NCBI RefSeq assembly: GCF_012927085.1
Contig: NZ_JABBFX010000001.1
Span: 558,001 to 622,000, forward strand
Source: Ramlibacter agri
Lineage (GTDB): Bacteria; Pseudomonadota; Gammaproteobacteria; Burkholderiales; Burkholderiaceae_C
Length of the DNA stretch: 64,000 nt
Direction: 5' to 3'
The translations under genes were made by a program, and so were the position numbers. Position 1 is the stretch's first letter. Each line of letters begins with the position of its first letter. The notes beneath the pieces are model-generated. The model had not been told where the DNA came from and did no database searches. It worked only from the letters and a program-made list of their open reading frames with translations. Of the stretch, positions 18,351 through 28,450 are shown piece by piece.

Positions 18351-21299
18351 TCACTCCGAAGACAAGTGCTTGCCGACGATGCCGGCGAGCTCGAACATCG
18401 TCACCTGCGGCTTGCCGAACACCTTGCGCAGCTTCTCGTCGGCGTTGATCGCGCGCTTGTCCTTGGCGTCCTGCAGGCCCTGGGCCTTGATGTAGTCCCA
18501 GATCTTCTTGATCACCTCGGTGCGCGCCAGCGGTTCGCTGCCGACCACGGCGGCGAGCTCCGGGCTCGGCTTCAGGCCGGGGCCGGTCTTGCGCGGCGCC
18601 GCGGCCTTCTTGGCGGCGGGCGCCTTTTTCGCGGCCGGTGCCTTCGCCGCCGCCTTGGCGGCCTTGGCCGTGGCCTTCACCGGCGTGGCGGGTGCCTTCC
18701 TGGCGGTGGCCGTCTTGCCGGCCGCGGGTGCACCCTTGCGCGGCGGGAACTTGGAGGCGCGCGGCTCGAACTCGAAGTTCACCTTGCCCGCTTCCGCGTC
18801 CCAGGCGAGGAAGGCCTTGAACGAGCGCCGCGTGCGCATGGAGACGAACTTGTCCAGCAGGTCGGTCTTGCCCGTGGCCAGCAGCTTGGCCATCTGGTCG
18901 CGCTCCACCGGCTGCTGCAGGATGATCTTGCCGCTGCGGAAGTCGCAGGTCGGGTGCGGATGCTCCTGCGTGGGCACGGAACGCTCGCACACGTAGTTGC
19001 TGCCCCACTCGAACACTTTGTGGCCGCACTTGGGGCAAGGGCCCAGCGGCTCCTGCGCCGAGAAGTCGACGACCTCGCCGGTCTCGGCGGGATCGTCCTC
19101 GTTGCCGAAGTCGAACTCCAGCTTCCAGTTCTTCTCTTCCTCGTCGTAGACCAGCGCAAGTTCCGCCGTGAATGGCCAGCCCGCCTTGGAGCGGAAGCCC
19201 TGCAGCGGGCCGATCCTCTTGTTGGCCAGAAATTCTTCCACCTCGTCGAGCTCGAAGGCGCGGCCAGCGGGGATCTTGGTGAAGGAGAAGCCGCAGGGCG
19301 GCTGGCCTTTCTTGCCGACGCAGTTGTAGCGGCGGTAGGTTTCCTGCACCACGCCGCCGCAGTTGGGGCAGGGCGTCTTCAGGGTGGCGTAGTCGCCCGG
19401 CACCGTGTCGCGGTCGTACTCCTTGGCCTTCATGACGATGCGCTTCGTCATGTCGGCGATCTCGTGCATGAACTGCTCGCGCGAGAGCTTGCCGTGCTCC
19501 ATCTGGGACAGCTTGTATTCCCACTCGCCGGTCAGCTCGGGCTTGCTCAGTTCCTCCACGCCCAGGCCGCGCAGCAGCGTCATGAGCTGGAACGCCTTGG
19601 CCGTCGGGATCAACTCGCGGCCTTCGCGCAGCATGTACTTCTCGTTGATCAGGCCTTCGATGATGGCCGCGCGGGTGGCCGGCGTGCCCAGGCCCTTCTC
19701 GGCCAGCGCTTCGCGCAGTTCCTCGTCCTCGACGAACCTGCCGGCGCCTTCCATCGCGCCCAGCAAGGTGGCTTCGCTGTAGCGCGCCGGCGGCCGGGTC
19801 TTCAGGCCCTTGGCCTCGGCGGACTCGGTCAGCACCATTTCGCCCGGCTTCACCGGAACGAGGGTCTTGTCGCCTTCCTTGGCCTCGGCTTCGGGGTCGG
19901 CGGCTTCCTTGCCGTAGATGGCCAGCCAGCCCGGCTTGACCAGCACCTTGCCTTCGGTGCGGAACTTGTGGCCCGCGGCTTCGCTGATGCGGGTGGTGAC
20001 CAGCGATTCGGCGCTGGGGAAGAACACCGCCAGGAAGCGCCGCACCACCAGGTCGTACAGCTTCTGCTCCGCCTCCGACAGGCCGCTCGGTGCCTGCAGG
20101 GTGGGGATGATGGCGAAGTGGTCCGACACCTTGCTGTCGTCGAACACCTTCTTGATCGGCTTGACGTATTTCTCGTCGAGGGCCTGCTGCGCGAACGGCG
20201 CCAGGTGGCCCATGCCGCTGCCGGCCAGCATGCCCATGGTGTCCTGCGCCACCTTCACGTAGTCGGAAGGCAGGTGGCGCGAGTCGGTCCGCGGGTAGGT
20301 CAGCGCCTTGTGGCGCTCGTACAGCGACTGCGCCAGCGCCAGCGTGGTCTTGGCCGAATAGCCGAAGCGGCCGTTGGCTTCGCGCTGCAGCGAGGTCAGG
20401 TCGAACAGGCCGGGCGAGGCCTGCGTGCTGGGCTTGGATTCCTCGCTGACCGTGGCGGGCTTGCCACGCACGGCGTCGGCGATGGCCTTGGCCTGCGCTT
20501 CGTTCCAGACGCGGTCGGCCTTCTTCTCGGCGTCTTCCGGGTCCCGCTTGAAATTGGGGTCGAACCACTTGCCCGGGTACTGGCCCGCCTCGGCGTCGAA
20601 GCTGCCGTGGACTTCCCAGTAGTCGCGGCTGACGAACTTGCGGATCTGCTCTTCGCGCTCGACCACGATGGCCAAGGTGGGTGTCTGCACCCGGCCGACG
20701 GTGGTGAGGAAGAAGCCGCCGTCGCGCGAGTTGAACGCGGTCATGGCGCGGGTGCCGTTGATGCCCACCAGCCAGTCGGCCTCGGAGCGCGAGCGCGCCG
20801 CGTGCGCCAGGCCTTCCATCTGCTTGTCGCTGCGCAGCTTCTCGAAGCCTTCGCGGATGGCCTGCGGCGTCATCGACTGCAGCCACAGGCGCCGCACCGG
20901 CTTGCCCAGCGGCTTGGCGCCGCCGGCGAACTGCTCGATCAGGCGGAAGATGAGCTCCCCTTCGCGGCCCGCGTCGCAGGCGTTCACCAGCTCGGTGACG
21001 TCCTTGCGCTTGGCCAGCTTGACCACCGCGTTCAGGCGCGACTTGGTCTTGTCGACCGGCTTCAGGTCGAAGAAGGGCGGGATGACGGGCAGGTGGGCGA
21101 AGCTCCATTTGCCGCGCTTGACGTCGAACTGCTCCGGCGCATGGATCTCCACCAGGTGGCCGACGGCACTGGTGACGACGTACTTGTCGTTCTCGAAGTA
21201 CTCGTCGTGCTTGTCGAACTTGCCGGCCACCGGCTGCAGTGCCCGCACGATGTCCTGTGCGACGGAGGGCTTCTCGGCGATGACTAGGGTCTTGCTCAT
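18351..21299 (-). CDS. topB: DNA topoisomerase III with lysine-rich tail and C-terminal SWIB domain
   Basis: 982-residue type IA topoisomerase. The Toprim domain starts MSKTLVIAEKPSVAQDI and has the DAGREGELIFRL motif. The active-site tyrosine lies in LTYPRTDSRHLPSDY near residue 333. Two zinc-ribbon-like modules follow (CPNCGG...CVGKKGQPPC near 643 and CPKCGHKVFEW...C near 753). Residues about 850-905 form a histone-H1-like Lys/Ala/Pro tail (AKAPAAKKAPAAKKAAAPRK). Residues about 905-982 match a SWIB/MDM2 domain (LKPSPELAAVVGSEPL, EVIKKIWDYIKAQGLQD, KLRKVFG, MFELAGIVGKHL). The usual enterobacterial TopB is about 650 residues; SWIB tails are known on chlamydial TopA. The start at 21299 is chosen because the upstream extension crosses the divergent promoter. 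Confidence 0.93.
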   Translation of the reverse strand: MSKTLVIAEKPSVAQDIVRALQPVAGKFDKHDEYFENDKYVVTSAVGHLVEIHAPEQFDVKRGKWSFAHLPVIPPFFDLKPVDKTKSRLNAVVKLAKRKDVTELVNACDAGREGELIFRLIEQFAGGAKPLGKPVRRLWLQSMTPQAIREGFEKLRSDKQMEGLAHAARSRSEADWLVGINGTRAMTAFNSRDGGFFLTTVGRVQTPTLAIVVEREEQIRKFVSRDYWEVHGSFDAEAGQYPGKWFDPNFKRDPEDAEKKADRVWNEAQAKAIADAVRGKPATVSEESKPSTQASPGLFDLTSLQREANGRFGYSAKTTLALAQSLYERHKALTYPRTDSRHLPSDYVKVAQDTMGMLAGSGMGHLAPFAQQALDEKYVKPIKKVFDDSKVSDHFAIIPTLQAPSGLSEAEQKLYDLVVRRFLAVFFPSAESLVTTRISEAAGHKFRTEGKVLVKPGWLAIYGKEAADPEAEAKEGDKTLVPVKPGEMVLTESAEAKGLKTRPPARYSEATLLGAMEGAGRFVEDEELREALAEKGLGTPATRAAIIEGLINEKYMLREGRELIPTAKAFQLMTLLRGLGVEELSKPELTGEWEYKLSQMEHGKLSREQFMHEIADMTKRIVMKAKEYDRDTVPGDYATLKTPCPNCGGVVQETYRRYNCVGKKGQPPCGFSFTKIPAGRAFELDEVEEFLANKRIGPLQGFRSKAGWPFTAELALVYDEEEKNWKLEFDFGNEDDPAETGEVVDFSAQEPLGPCPKCGHKVFEWGSNYVCERSVPTQEHPHPTCDFRSGKIILQQPVERDQMAKLLATGKTDLLDKFVSMRTRRSFKAFLAWDAEAGKVNFEFEPRASKFPPRKGAPAAGKTATARKAPATPVKATAKAAKAAAKAPAAKKAPAAKKAAAPRKTGPGLKPSPELAAVVGSEPLARTEVIKKIWDYIKAQGLQDAKDKRAINADEKLRKVFGKPQVTMFELAGIVGKHLSSE

Positions 21300-21330
21300 G
21301 TCGGATGTTCTTACAATCTGCGCTTTTCCT

Positions 21331-21366
21331 CGCGCGCATACGCGCACGCATGTGCGCACGTGTACG
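21331..21366. repeat. 36-bp perfectly alternating pyrimidine-purine tract (Z-DNA-prone)
   Basis: Every base from 21331 to 21366 alternates pyrimidine/purine, mostly CG, CA and TG steps with two TA steps. Such a run readily adopts left-handed Z-DNA under negative supercoiling. It lies in the 93-bp gap between the divergent starts of topB (21299) and the SET-domain gene (21393), so it may act as a supercoiling-sensitive element for both promoters. Confidence 0.8.
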
Positions 21367-21392
21367 AATTCAACTTAACAGAAATTCCCGGC

Positions 21393-21869
21393 ATGGCTGT
21401 TTCCGGCGCTCCCAAGTCCAACCGCAGAATCCAGGTCCGCAAGTCGGGCGTCCACGGCAAGGGCGTCTTCGCCGTGCAGGACATCCCCGAAGGCGAGAAG
21501 CTCATCGAATACCTGGGCGAGATCATCACCTGGAAGGAGGCGCAGCGCCGCCACCCCTGGAACCCTGAGGATCCGAACCATACCTTCTATTTCCACGTGG
21601 ACGACAAGCGGGTGATCGATGCCTCGGTCGGCGGCAATGCCGCCCGCTGGATCAACCACTCCTGCGAGCCGAACTGCGAGGCGGACGAGGAAGAAGGCCG
21701 CATCTTCATCAAGAGCCTGCGGAATATCAAGGCCGGCGAAGAGCTGAGCTACGACTACGGCCTGATCATCGATGAGCCGTACACGAAGAAGCTGAAGGCC
21801 GAATACCCCTGCTGGTGCGGCAGCAAGGACTGCCGCGGCACGCTGCTGGCGCCCAAGCGCCGCCGCTGA
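21393..21869 (+). CDS. SET-domain protein-lysine N-methyltransferase
   Basis: 158 residues consisting almost only of a SET domain. It has RKSGVHGKGVFAVQDIPEGE at the start, the pseudoknot motifs ARWINHSCEPNCEADEEE (near residue 88) and GEELSYDYGL, and a post-SET cysteine cluster, CWCGSKDCRGTLL (near 140). These are the SAM-binding and catalytic elements of eukaryote-like SET methyltransferases, which modify protein lysines. ATG 21393 is chosen; an in-frame GTG at 21360 would start inside the alternating tract. No strong ribosome-binding site is visible. The gene is divergent from topB and followed six bases later by birA. The target is unknown; the lysine-rich TopB tail next door is a candidate (inference). 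Confidence 0.87.
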   Translation: MAVSGAPKSNRRIQVRKSGVHGKGVFAVQDIPEGEKLIEYLGEIITWKEAQRRHPWNPEDPNHTFYFHVDDKRVIDASVGGNAARWINHSCEPNCEADEEEGRIFIKSLRNIKAGEELSYDYGLIIDEPYTKKLKAEYPCWCGSKDCRGTLLAPKRRR

Positions 21870-21874
21870 ACCCC

Positions 21875-22642
21875 ATGGGTGCTTGGCCGGTAGACGCGAT
21901 CCGGGAGGCCGTGGCGCCGCTGCTGCCGGGCTTTGCAGTCGAAGTGCTGGCCGAAATCGACTCCAGCAACACCGAGCTGATGCGCCGCGCCCGTGCCGGC
22001 CGGACCGGGCCGGTCCTGCTGGTGGCCGAGCAGCAGACCGCCGGCCGCGGCCGCCTGGGCCGGGCCTGGCAGAGCGCCCCGGGCGATTCCCTGATGTTTT
22101 CGCTGGGCTTGCCGCTGGCGCCCGCCGACTGGTCGGGGCTGTCGCTGGCCGTCGGCGTCAGCGTGGCGGAAAGCCTGCACCCGCGGGCCCGCCTCAAATG
22201 GCCGAACGACCTGTGGCTGGACGACGACCGCAAGCTGGCCGGCATCCTCATCGAAACGGCCAGTAGTGGCGGCGCTGCAACGCCACGCTACGCCGTCATC
22301 GGCGTCGGCATCAACATCGCGCCCCGGCCGGCGCTGGGCCTGTCCACGCCGCCGGCCTGCCTGCAGGACCTGGACCTGCAGGCCGAGGCCGGCAGCACCC
22401 TGCTGCGCGTGGCCGAGCCGCTGGTGCGCACCGTGCTGGCCTTCCAGGACTACGGTTTCGCGCCCTTCCGGGCCCGTTTTGCGGCCCGCGACGTGCTCCT
22501 GGACCGGCCGGTGAAGCTCAGTGACGGCACGGCCGGCACGGCCCACGGCGTGGCCGAGGACGGCAGCCTGCTGGTGCATACTGCGGCCGGCATGCAGGCC
22601 ATCAGCAGCTCCGAGGTGAGCGTGCGGCCGGCTGCCCCCTGA
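21875..22642 (+). CDS. birA: Biotin-[acetyl-CoA carboxylase] ligase
   Basis: 255-residue biotin protein ligase that activates biotin as biotinyl-AMP and attaches it to the carboxyl-carrier protein. Conserved elements are EIDSSNTEL, the adenylate-binding loop TAGRGRLGRAWQS, LKWPNDLWLDDDRKLAGIL and VIGVGINIA, followed by the small C-terminal SH3-like domain (LLDRPVKLSDGTAGTAHGV). There is no N-terminal helix-turn-helix, so it is a mono-functional ligase, not a bio operon repressor. Its start is six bases after the SET gene stop. Confidence 0.92.
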   Translation: MGAWPVDAIREAVAPLLPGFAVEVLAEIDSSNTELMRRARAGRTGPVLLVAEQQTAGRGRLGRAWQSAPGDSLMFSLGLPLAPADWSGLSLAVGVSVAESLHPRARLKWPNDLWLDDDRKLAGILIETASSGGAATPRYAVIGVGINIAPRPALGLSTPPACLQDLDLQAEAGSTLLRVAEPLVRTVLAFQDYGFAPFRARFAARDVLLDRPVKLSDGTAGTAHGVAEDGSLLVHTAAGMQAISSSEVSVRPAAP

Positions 22643-22654
22643 GCCCGCCCACGA

Positions 22655-23311
22655 ATGCTGCGACTGATCGTCCTCCTGCTGCTGCTTGCGAATGGCGCCT
22701 ATTTCGCCTGGTCGCAGGGTTACCTGCAGGCCTGGGGCCAGGGCCCGATGCAGCAGTCGGAGCCGCAGCGGCTGGACCAGCAGATCAAGCCGGAGGCCAT
22801 CCGCGTGTTGAAAGGCGAGGACCTGAAGCGGGCCGAAGTGGCCGCCGCCCAGGCGCCCCGCCCGCCCGAATGCCTGGCCAGCGTGACGCTGGATGACGCC
22901 GCCATGGCGTCCCTGAAGCCGGTGCTGGACACGTGGCCCACCGGCAGCTGGAACTTCGAGCAGACCGTGGAGCCGCCGCGCTGGATCATCTACATGGGCA
23001 AGTACGCCGGCGTGGAGCAGGTGGCGCGCAAGCGCGCCGAACTACGCCAGATCGGCGTGAGCTTCGAGGCCCCGGCCAACCCGGACCTCGAGCCGGGCCT
23101 GTCGCTGGGCGGCTTCACCAGCGAGGCCGCCGCCAACCAGCAGCTGCAGTCGCTGGCCGAGCGCGGCGTGCACACCGCCCGGGTGCTGCAGGAGCGGCCC
23201 GAGCACCGGGGCCAGCGGCTGGTGCTGCCGGCCGTCGACGACAGCCTGCGGCCGCGGCTGGACGAACTGAAGGCCCCGCTGGCCAGCCGGCCGCTGCGGC
23301 CCTGCCGCTGA
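22655..23311 (+). CDS. SPOR-domain-like membrane-anchored protein
   Basis: 218 residues with an N-terminal transmembrane anchor (MLRLIVLLLLLANGAYFAWS) and a periplasmic region. It includes WIIYMGKYAGVEQVARKRAE...IGVSFEAP and LSLGGFTSEAAANQQLQSLAERGVHTARV, the repeat pattern of SPOR (peptidoglycan-binding) domains. SPOR proteins bind denuded glycan strands at division sites. It follows birA by 12 bases and is probably in the same operon, a common Burkholderiales arrangement. The C-terminal 35 residues are Arg/Leu-rich and poorly conserved in style. Confidence 0.75.
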   Translation: MLRLIVLLLLLANGAYFAWSQGYLQAWGQGPMQQSEPQRLDQQIKPEAIRVLKGEDLKRAEVAAAQAPRPPECLASVTLDDAAMASLKPVLDTWPTGSWNFEQTVEPPRWIIYMGKYAGVEQVARKRAELRQIGVSFEAPANPDLEPGLSLGGFTSEAAANQQLQSLAERGVHTARVLQERPEHRGQRLVLPAVDDSLRPRLDELKAPLASRPLRPCR

Positions 23312-23336
23312 TCCCATCGCATCCCTGGAGAAAGCC

Positions 23337-23990
23337 ATGAGCCTGAAGCTGTACTACGCCCCCGGCGCCTGTTCCTTCATCCCGCATACGCTGCTGGAAA
23401 CGACCGGCGCGCCCTTCGAGCCCATGCTGGTCAAGCTGCACAAGAACGAGCAGCAGCTGGACGCCTTCAAGGCCGTCAACCCGCGCGCGCAGGTGCCCGT
23501 GCTGGTGGACGGCGAGGCGGTGGTCACGCAGATCCTGGCCATCATCACCTACCTCGACGCGAAGTTCCCCGAGCAGCAGTTCCTGCCGAAGGAGCCGCTG
23601 GCCCGCGCCAGGGCGATGGAGACGCTGGCCTGGCTGAACAACACGGTGCATCCCACCTTCACGCACTTCTTCATGCCCTTCAAGTTCGCCGAGACGCCCG
23701 AAGGGCAGGCGGACATCAAGGCGCACGCGGCCAAGGTCTACCCGGGCCTGATGGCGGAACTGGATGCGATCGCGCAGAAGGCGCTGGCGAAAGGCCCCTT
23801 CCTGGGAGGCGAGCGCTTCGGCCCGCTGGACGCCTACGCGCTGACCGTGCTGCGCTGGGGCGGCTTCGCCAAGGTCGACCCGGCGCAGTTCAAGACCTTG
23901 TGGGCGCACGTGCAGAAGGTGGCGGAGCTGCCGGCCGTGAAGCGCGCGATGGAGCGCGAACGGCTGGAGCTGAATCTCTACAAGGCCTGA
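23337..23990 (+). CDS. Glutathione S-transferase family protein
   Basis: 217-residue cytoplasmic GST. The N-terminal thioredoxin-like domain shows MSLKLYYAPGACSFIPH (Cys/Ser catalytic position typical of beta-class and related GSTs), VNPRAQVPVLVDGEAV (cis-Pro loop) and TQILAIITYLDAKFPEQ. The C-terminal helical domain includes the N-capping motif region GERFGPLDAYALTVLRW. GGAGAAAG precedes ATG 23337. Its end overlaps the end of the convergent sensor kinase gene by 13 bases. The substrate is unknown. Confidence 0.9.
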   Translation: MSLKLYYAPGACSFIPHTLLETTGAPFEPMLVKLHKNEQQLDAFKAVNPRAQVPVLVDGEAVVTQILAIITYLDAKFPEQQFLPKEPLARARAMETLAWLNNTVHPTFTHFFMPFKFAETPEGQADIKAHAAKVYPGLMAELDAIAQKALAKGPFLGGERFGPLDAYALTVLRWGGFAKVDPAQFKTLWAHVQKVAELPAVKRAMERERLELNLYKA

Positions 23991-25447
23991 GCGTCGGCGG
24001 CGTGCAGCGCCGCCTTTTCCTCCGCCGCCTCGAAGCGCACCGTCACCCGCGTCCCCGGCGGCTTGTGGCCGGGACGGGCGTCCTCGAGGCTGATCGCCGC
24101 GCGGTGCTGCTGCGCGATCTCGCGCACGATCGGCAGCCCCAGGCCCGAGCCATCCACCTGGGTGTCCAGGCTGCGGTAGAAGGGCTGGAACACCAGCTCG
24201 CGCTCGGCCGGCGGGATGCCCGGGCCGGAGTCTTCCACCTGCAGCACCAGCGCGCGGCCGAAAGGGTCGGCCAGCACGCGCGCCGTGATCACGCCCGGCT
24301 GCCGTGCGCTGGACGGCGTGTAGTTGACGGCGTTGTCCAGGAGGTTGCGGATCATCTCCTTCAGCAGCGTCGGATTGCCCTCCAGCACCACGCCCGGGCT
24401 GCCCGGCTCGGCGCCGTCGTAGCCGAGGTCCAGGTGCTTCTCCATGGCGCGCGGCACCGTGTCGCGCACCGCGTCCACCGTCAGAGCCGCCAGGTCGCAG
24501 CGTTGCCGGACCAGCGTGCTGCCGCCGCTTTCCGCGCGCGCCAGCGCCAGCAGCTGGTTGACGGTGTGGGTGGCGCGCATGCTGGAGCGGCCGATCTGCT
24601 TCAGCGACTGCTTCAATTCTTCGGCGTTGAACTGCTCGCGCTGCGCCAGGTCGGCCTGCATGCGCAGGCCCGCGAGCGGCGTCTTCAGCTGGTGGGCGGC
24701 ATCGGCCAGGAAGCGCTTCTGCGCCGCGATGGAGTCCTTCAGGCGCGTCAGCAGGTCGTTGACCGAGGACACCAGCGGCGCCACTTCCAGCGGCACCACT
24801 TTCTCGTCCAGTGGGCTCAAGTCGTCCGGCTTGCGGGCGCGGATGCGCTCCTCCAGTTCCGACAGCGGCTTGATGCCGCGCACCAGCGCCAGCCACACCA
24901 GCAGCACCGCCAGCGGCAGGATGCCCAGCTGCGGCAGCATCACGCCCTTGATGATCTCGGTGGCCAGCACGGAGCGTTTCTCACGCGTCTCGGCCACCTG
25001 CACCAGCGCCGGCGTGGCGCCCGGTACCTGCACCCAGGTGTAGGCCACGCGCACGTCGAGGCCGCGGATCTCGTCGTCGCGCAGGCGCGTTTCGCCCGGG
25101 GCGGCGCGATCGTCCTCCGAGGGCTGCGGGAAGTCACGTTCGCCGGAAAGCAGCTCGCCGTGCGGGCCCAGCACCTGGTAGTAGACCTGGTCGGAGTCGT
25201 CGGCGCGCAGGATCTCGCGGGCCGGCTGCGGCAGGTTGAAGCTGGCGTGCTGGGGCTGCACCGTGACCAGCTGCGCGAGCGCCTGCACGTTGTATTCGAG
25301 CGCGCGGTCGAAGGGCTTGCCGGCGATGCTCTGCGCCACCAGCCAGGTCAGCGCCAGGCTGACCGGCCACAGCAGCAGCAGGGGCGTGAGCATCCAGTCG
25401 AGGATTTCGCCGAAGAGGGAGCGCTGCTCACGCTGGAAAATCTTCAT
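23978..25447 (-). CDS. Sensor histidine kinase (TctE-like)
   Basis: 489-residue inner-membrane two-component kinase. TM1 spans about 20-42 (MLTPLLLLWPVSLALTWLVA), followed by a periplasmic 2CSK_N-type sensor domain (about 43-170), TM2 near 172-192, and an HAMP-like linker. The HisKA box is FLADAAHQLKTPLAG with H252. The ATPase has N-box LLKEMIRNLLDNAVNYTP, G1 VEDSGPGIPP and G2 GSGLGLPIVREIA. The 2CSK_N sensor links it to the TctE/QseC-like group, often responsive to tricarboxylates, but the signal is unknown. It is co-directional with and 64 bases downstream of its response regulator gene. Confidence 0.92.
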   Translation of the reverse strand: MKIFQREQRSLFGEILDWMLTPLLLLWPVSLALTWLVAQSIAGKPFDRALEYNVQALAQLVTVQPQHASFNLPQPAREILRADDSDQVYYQVLGPHGELLSGERDFPQPSEDDRAAPGETRLRDDEIRGLDVRVAYTWVQVPGATPALVQVAETREKRSVLATEIIKGVMLPQLGILPLAVLLVWLALVRGIKPLSELEERIRARKPDDLSPLDEKVVPLEVAPLVSSVNDLLTRLKDSIAAQKRFLADAAHQLKTPLAGLRMQADLAQREQFNAEELKQSLKQIGRSSMRATHTVNQLLALARAESGGSTLVRQRCDLAALTVDAVRDTVPRAMEKHLDLGYDGAEPGSPGVVLEGNPTLLKEMIRNLLDNAVNYTPSSARQPGVITARVLADPFGRALVLQVEDSGPGIPPAERELVFQPFYRSLDTQVDGSGLGLPIVREIAQQHRAAISLEDARPGHKPPGTRVTVRFEAAEEKAALHAADAQAL

Positions 25448-25511
25448 GCGGGTGGGCGTCGAGGGTTGGGCGTCGAGCGGAATTCACGCTGAACGCTCAA
25501 CGCCGAACGCT

Positions 25512-26183
<672 letters not shown>

Positions 26184-26278
26184 GCTTGTCTCCTTCGGCG
26201 CCTCTGCGTGCGCTCACGGGAGTGTAGGCTGGGTTTCGCGGCAGCGAACCCCAGCTCTCCTTTCCGCCTTGATGCACG

Positions 26279-26746
26279 TCAGGCCGTGCCGGCGTAGGCC
26301 TCCAGCCCGATCGCCACCACCGTCGCAACCTCCTCGCCCACTTCCGCGCGGAATTCACTTTCGGCCTGTGACACGGCGTCCTTGAAAGCCTGCAGCCAGG
26401 CCAGCCCGGTGGCCGTGAACTTGACGATGCGGGCGCGGGCATCGCGCGGGTCGGCTGCGCGCGTCACCAGGCCCCAGGCCTCGCACTGGTCCACCAGGTC
26501 GCCCATGGCCTGCTTGCTCATGCCGGCCTTCTGCGCGAGGTCCGTCAGCCGCGTCCCCTGCAACTCCAGGTGGCGCGTGATGTGGATGTGCGCGGCGCTC
26601 ACCTGCGCGCGGGCGGCGAGGTTGGACAGCGCCAGCGGCACGTCGACGTCGTGCGACATCAGGTACAGCACCCGTTCGTCGAAACGCCGCACTGCGTGGC
26701 CGAGGAGCCGCCCCAGGTGCGTGAGCCGCCAGCCTTCTTGGTTCAT
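26279..26746 (-). CDS. MarR-family transcriptional regulator
   Basis: 155 residues with a MarR winged helix: RAQVSAAHIHITRHLELQGT, RLTDLAQKAGMSKQAMGDLV (recognition helix) and LVTRAADPRDARARIVKFTATG (wing). Flanking helices at both ends would dimerise. It is divergent from recA, sharing the 147-bp intergenic region, and upstream of the two-component genes after a 95-bp gap. It probably autoregulates; the ligand and other targets are not evident. Confidence 0.87.
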   Translation of the reverse strand: MNQEGWRLTHLGRLLGHAVRRFDERVLYLMSHDVDVPLALSNLAARAQVSAAHIHITRHLELQGTRLTDLAQKAGMSKQAMGDLVDQCEAWGLVTRAADPRDARARIVKFTATGLAWLQAFKDAVSQAESEFRAEVGEEVATVVAIGLEAYAGTA

Positions 26747-26815
26747 ATTTCACAGATCGTAAGGCAAACTGACCAAAAATACCGTTGTCCGGCGGCCACC
26801 TCGCTCGTTAAAGTA

Positions 26816-26831
26816 CTGGCCATGTATCCAG
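26816..26831. promoter_or_regulatory. LexA (SOS) box upstream of recA
   Basis: CTGGCCATGTATCCAG is a 16-bp CTG-N10-CAG site with CTGG/CCAG arms, close to the LexA consensus CTGT-N8-ACAG. It ends 62 bases before the recA ATG (26894) and overlaps the region where -35/-10 elements should be, as expected for SOS repression of recA. Confidence 0.72.
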
Positions 26832-26893
26832 CCTGTGCTTAAATCCACTGGATGAGAAAACGCCAACCTGTTGATTCCCAAGGAGAAACTTCG

Positions 26894-27952
<1,059 letters not shown>

Positions 27953-27958
27953 TCTTCC

Positions 27959-28408
27959 GTGGGCTTTGCGCAGCCGTCCCTGAAAGGCCGCGCGCTCAGG
28001 CTGCTCGCCAGCCGCGAATATTCCCGCCAGGAGCTCGAACGCAAGCTGGCCGAGCACGAACAGGAGCCCGGCCAGCTGCGGCAGGCACTGGACGAACTGC
28101 AGGCCAAGGGCTTCCTCGACGAACAGCGCGTGCTCGATTCGCTGCTGCATCGCCGGGCCCCGCGCCTGGGCGCCGGTCGCATCAAGCAGGAGCTGCAGGC
28201 CAAGGGGCTGGATGCCGAACGCATTGCGGCCGCCGTCGCCGACCTGCGCGCCAGCGAGTTCGAACGGGCGCGCGAGGTCTGGCGGCGGAAGTTCGGCGTG
28301 CCGCCGTTGGACGCGGCGCAGCGTGCGAAGCAGGCGCGCTTCCTGGCGGCTCGTGGGTTTGGTGGCGACGTCGTGCGTCGCGTCCTGAACGCGCCGGACG
28401 AGGAATAG
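27959..28408 (+). CDS. recX: Regulatory protein RecX
   Basis: 149 residues with three RecX-type helical repeats: LKGRALRLLASREYSRQELERKL, then LDELQAKGFLDEQRVLDSLL...GAGRIKQELQAKGLD, and ARFLAARGFGGDVVRRVL. RecX caps and limits RecA filament growth. GTG start at 27959, six bases after recA, so the two are co-transcribed under the LexA box. Confidence 0.94.
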   Translation: MGFAQPSLKGRALRLLASREYSRQELERKLAEHEQEPGQLRQALDELQAKGFLDEQRVLDSLLHRRAPRLGAGRIKQELQAKGLDAERIAAAVADLRASEFERAREVWRRKFGVPPLDAAQRAKQARFLAARGFGGDVVRRVLNAPDEE

Positions 28409-28450
28409 CGCGCGCTGCCGGCGGAGCGCTTCGCAGGCCCTGGGGTAGAG

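Noticed and set aside
25448..25511. Small repeats (GGCGTCGAG and AACGC-type) between the response regulator and sensor kinase genes
   Set aside because: Imperfect and short, with no dyad or promoter-like pattern I can support; probably chance in a GC-rich spacer.
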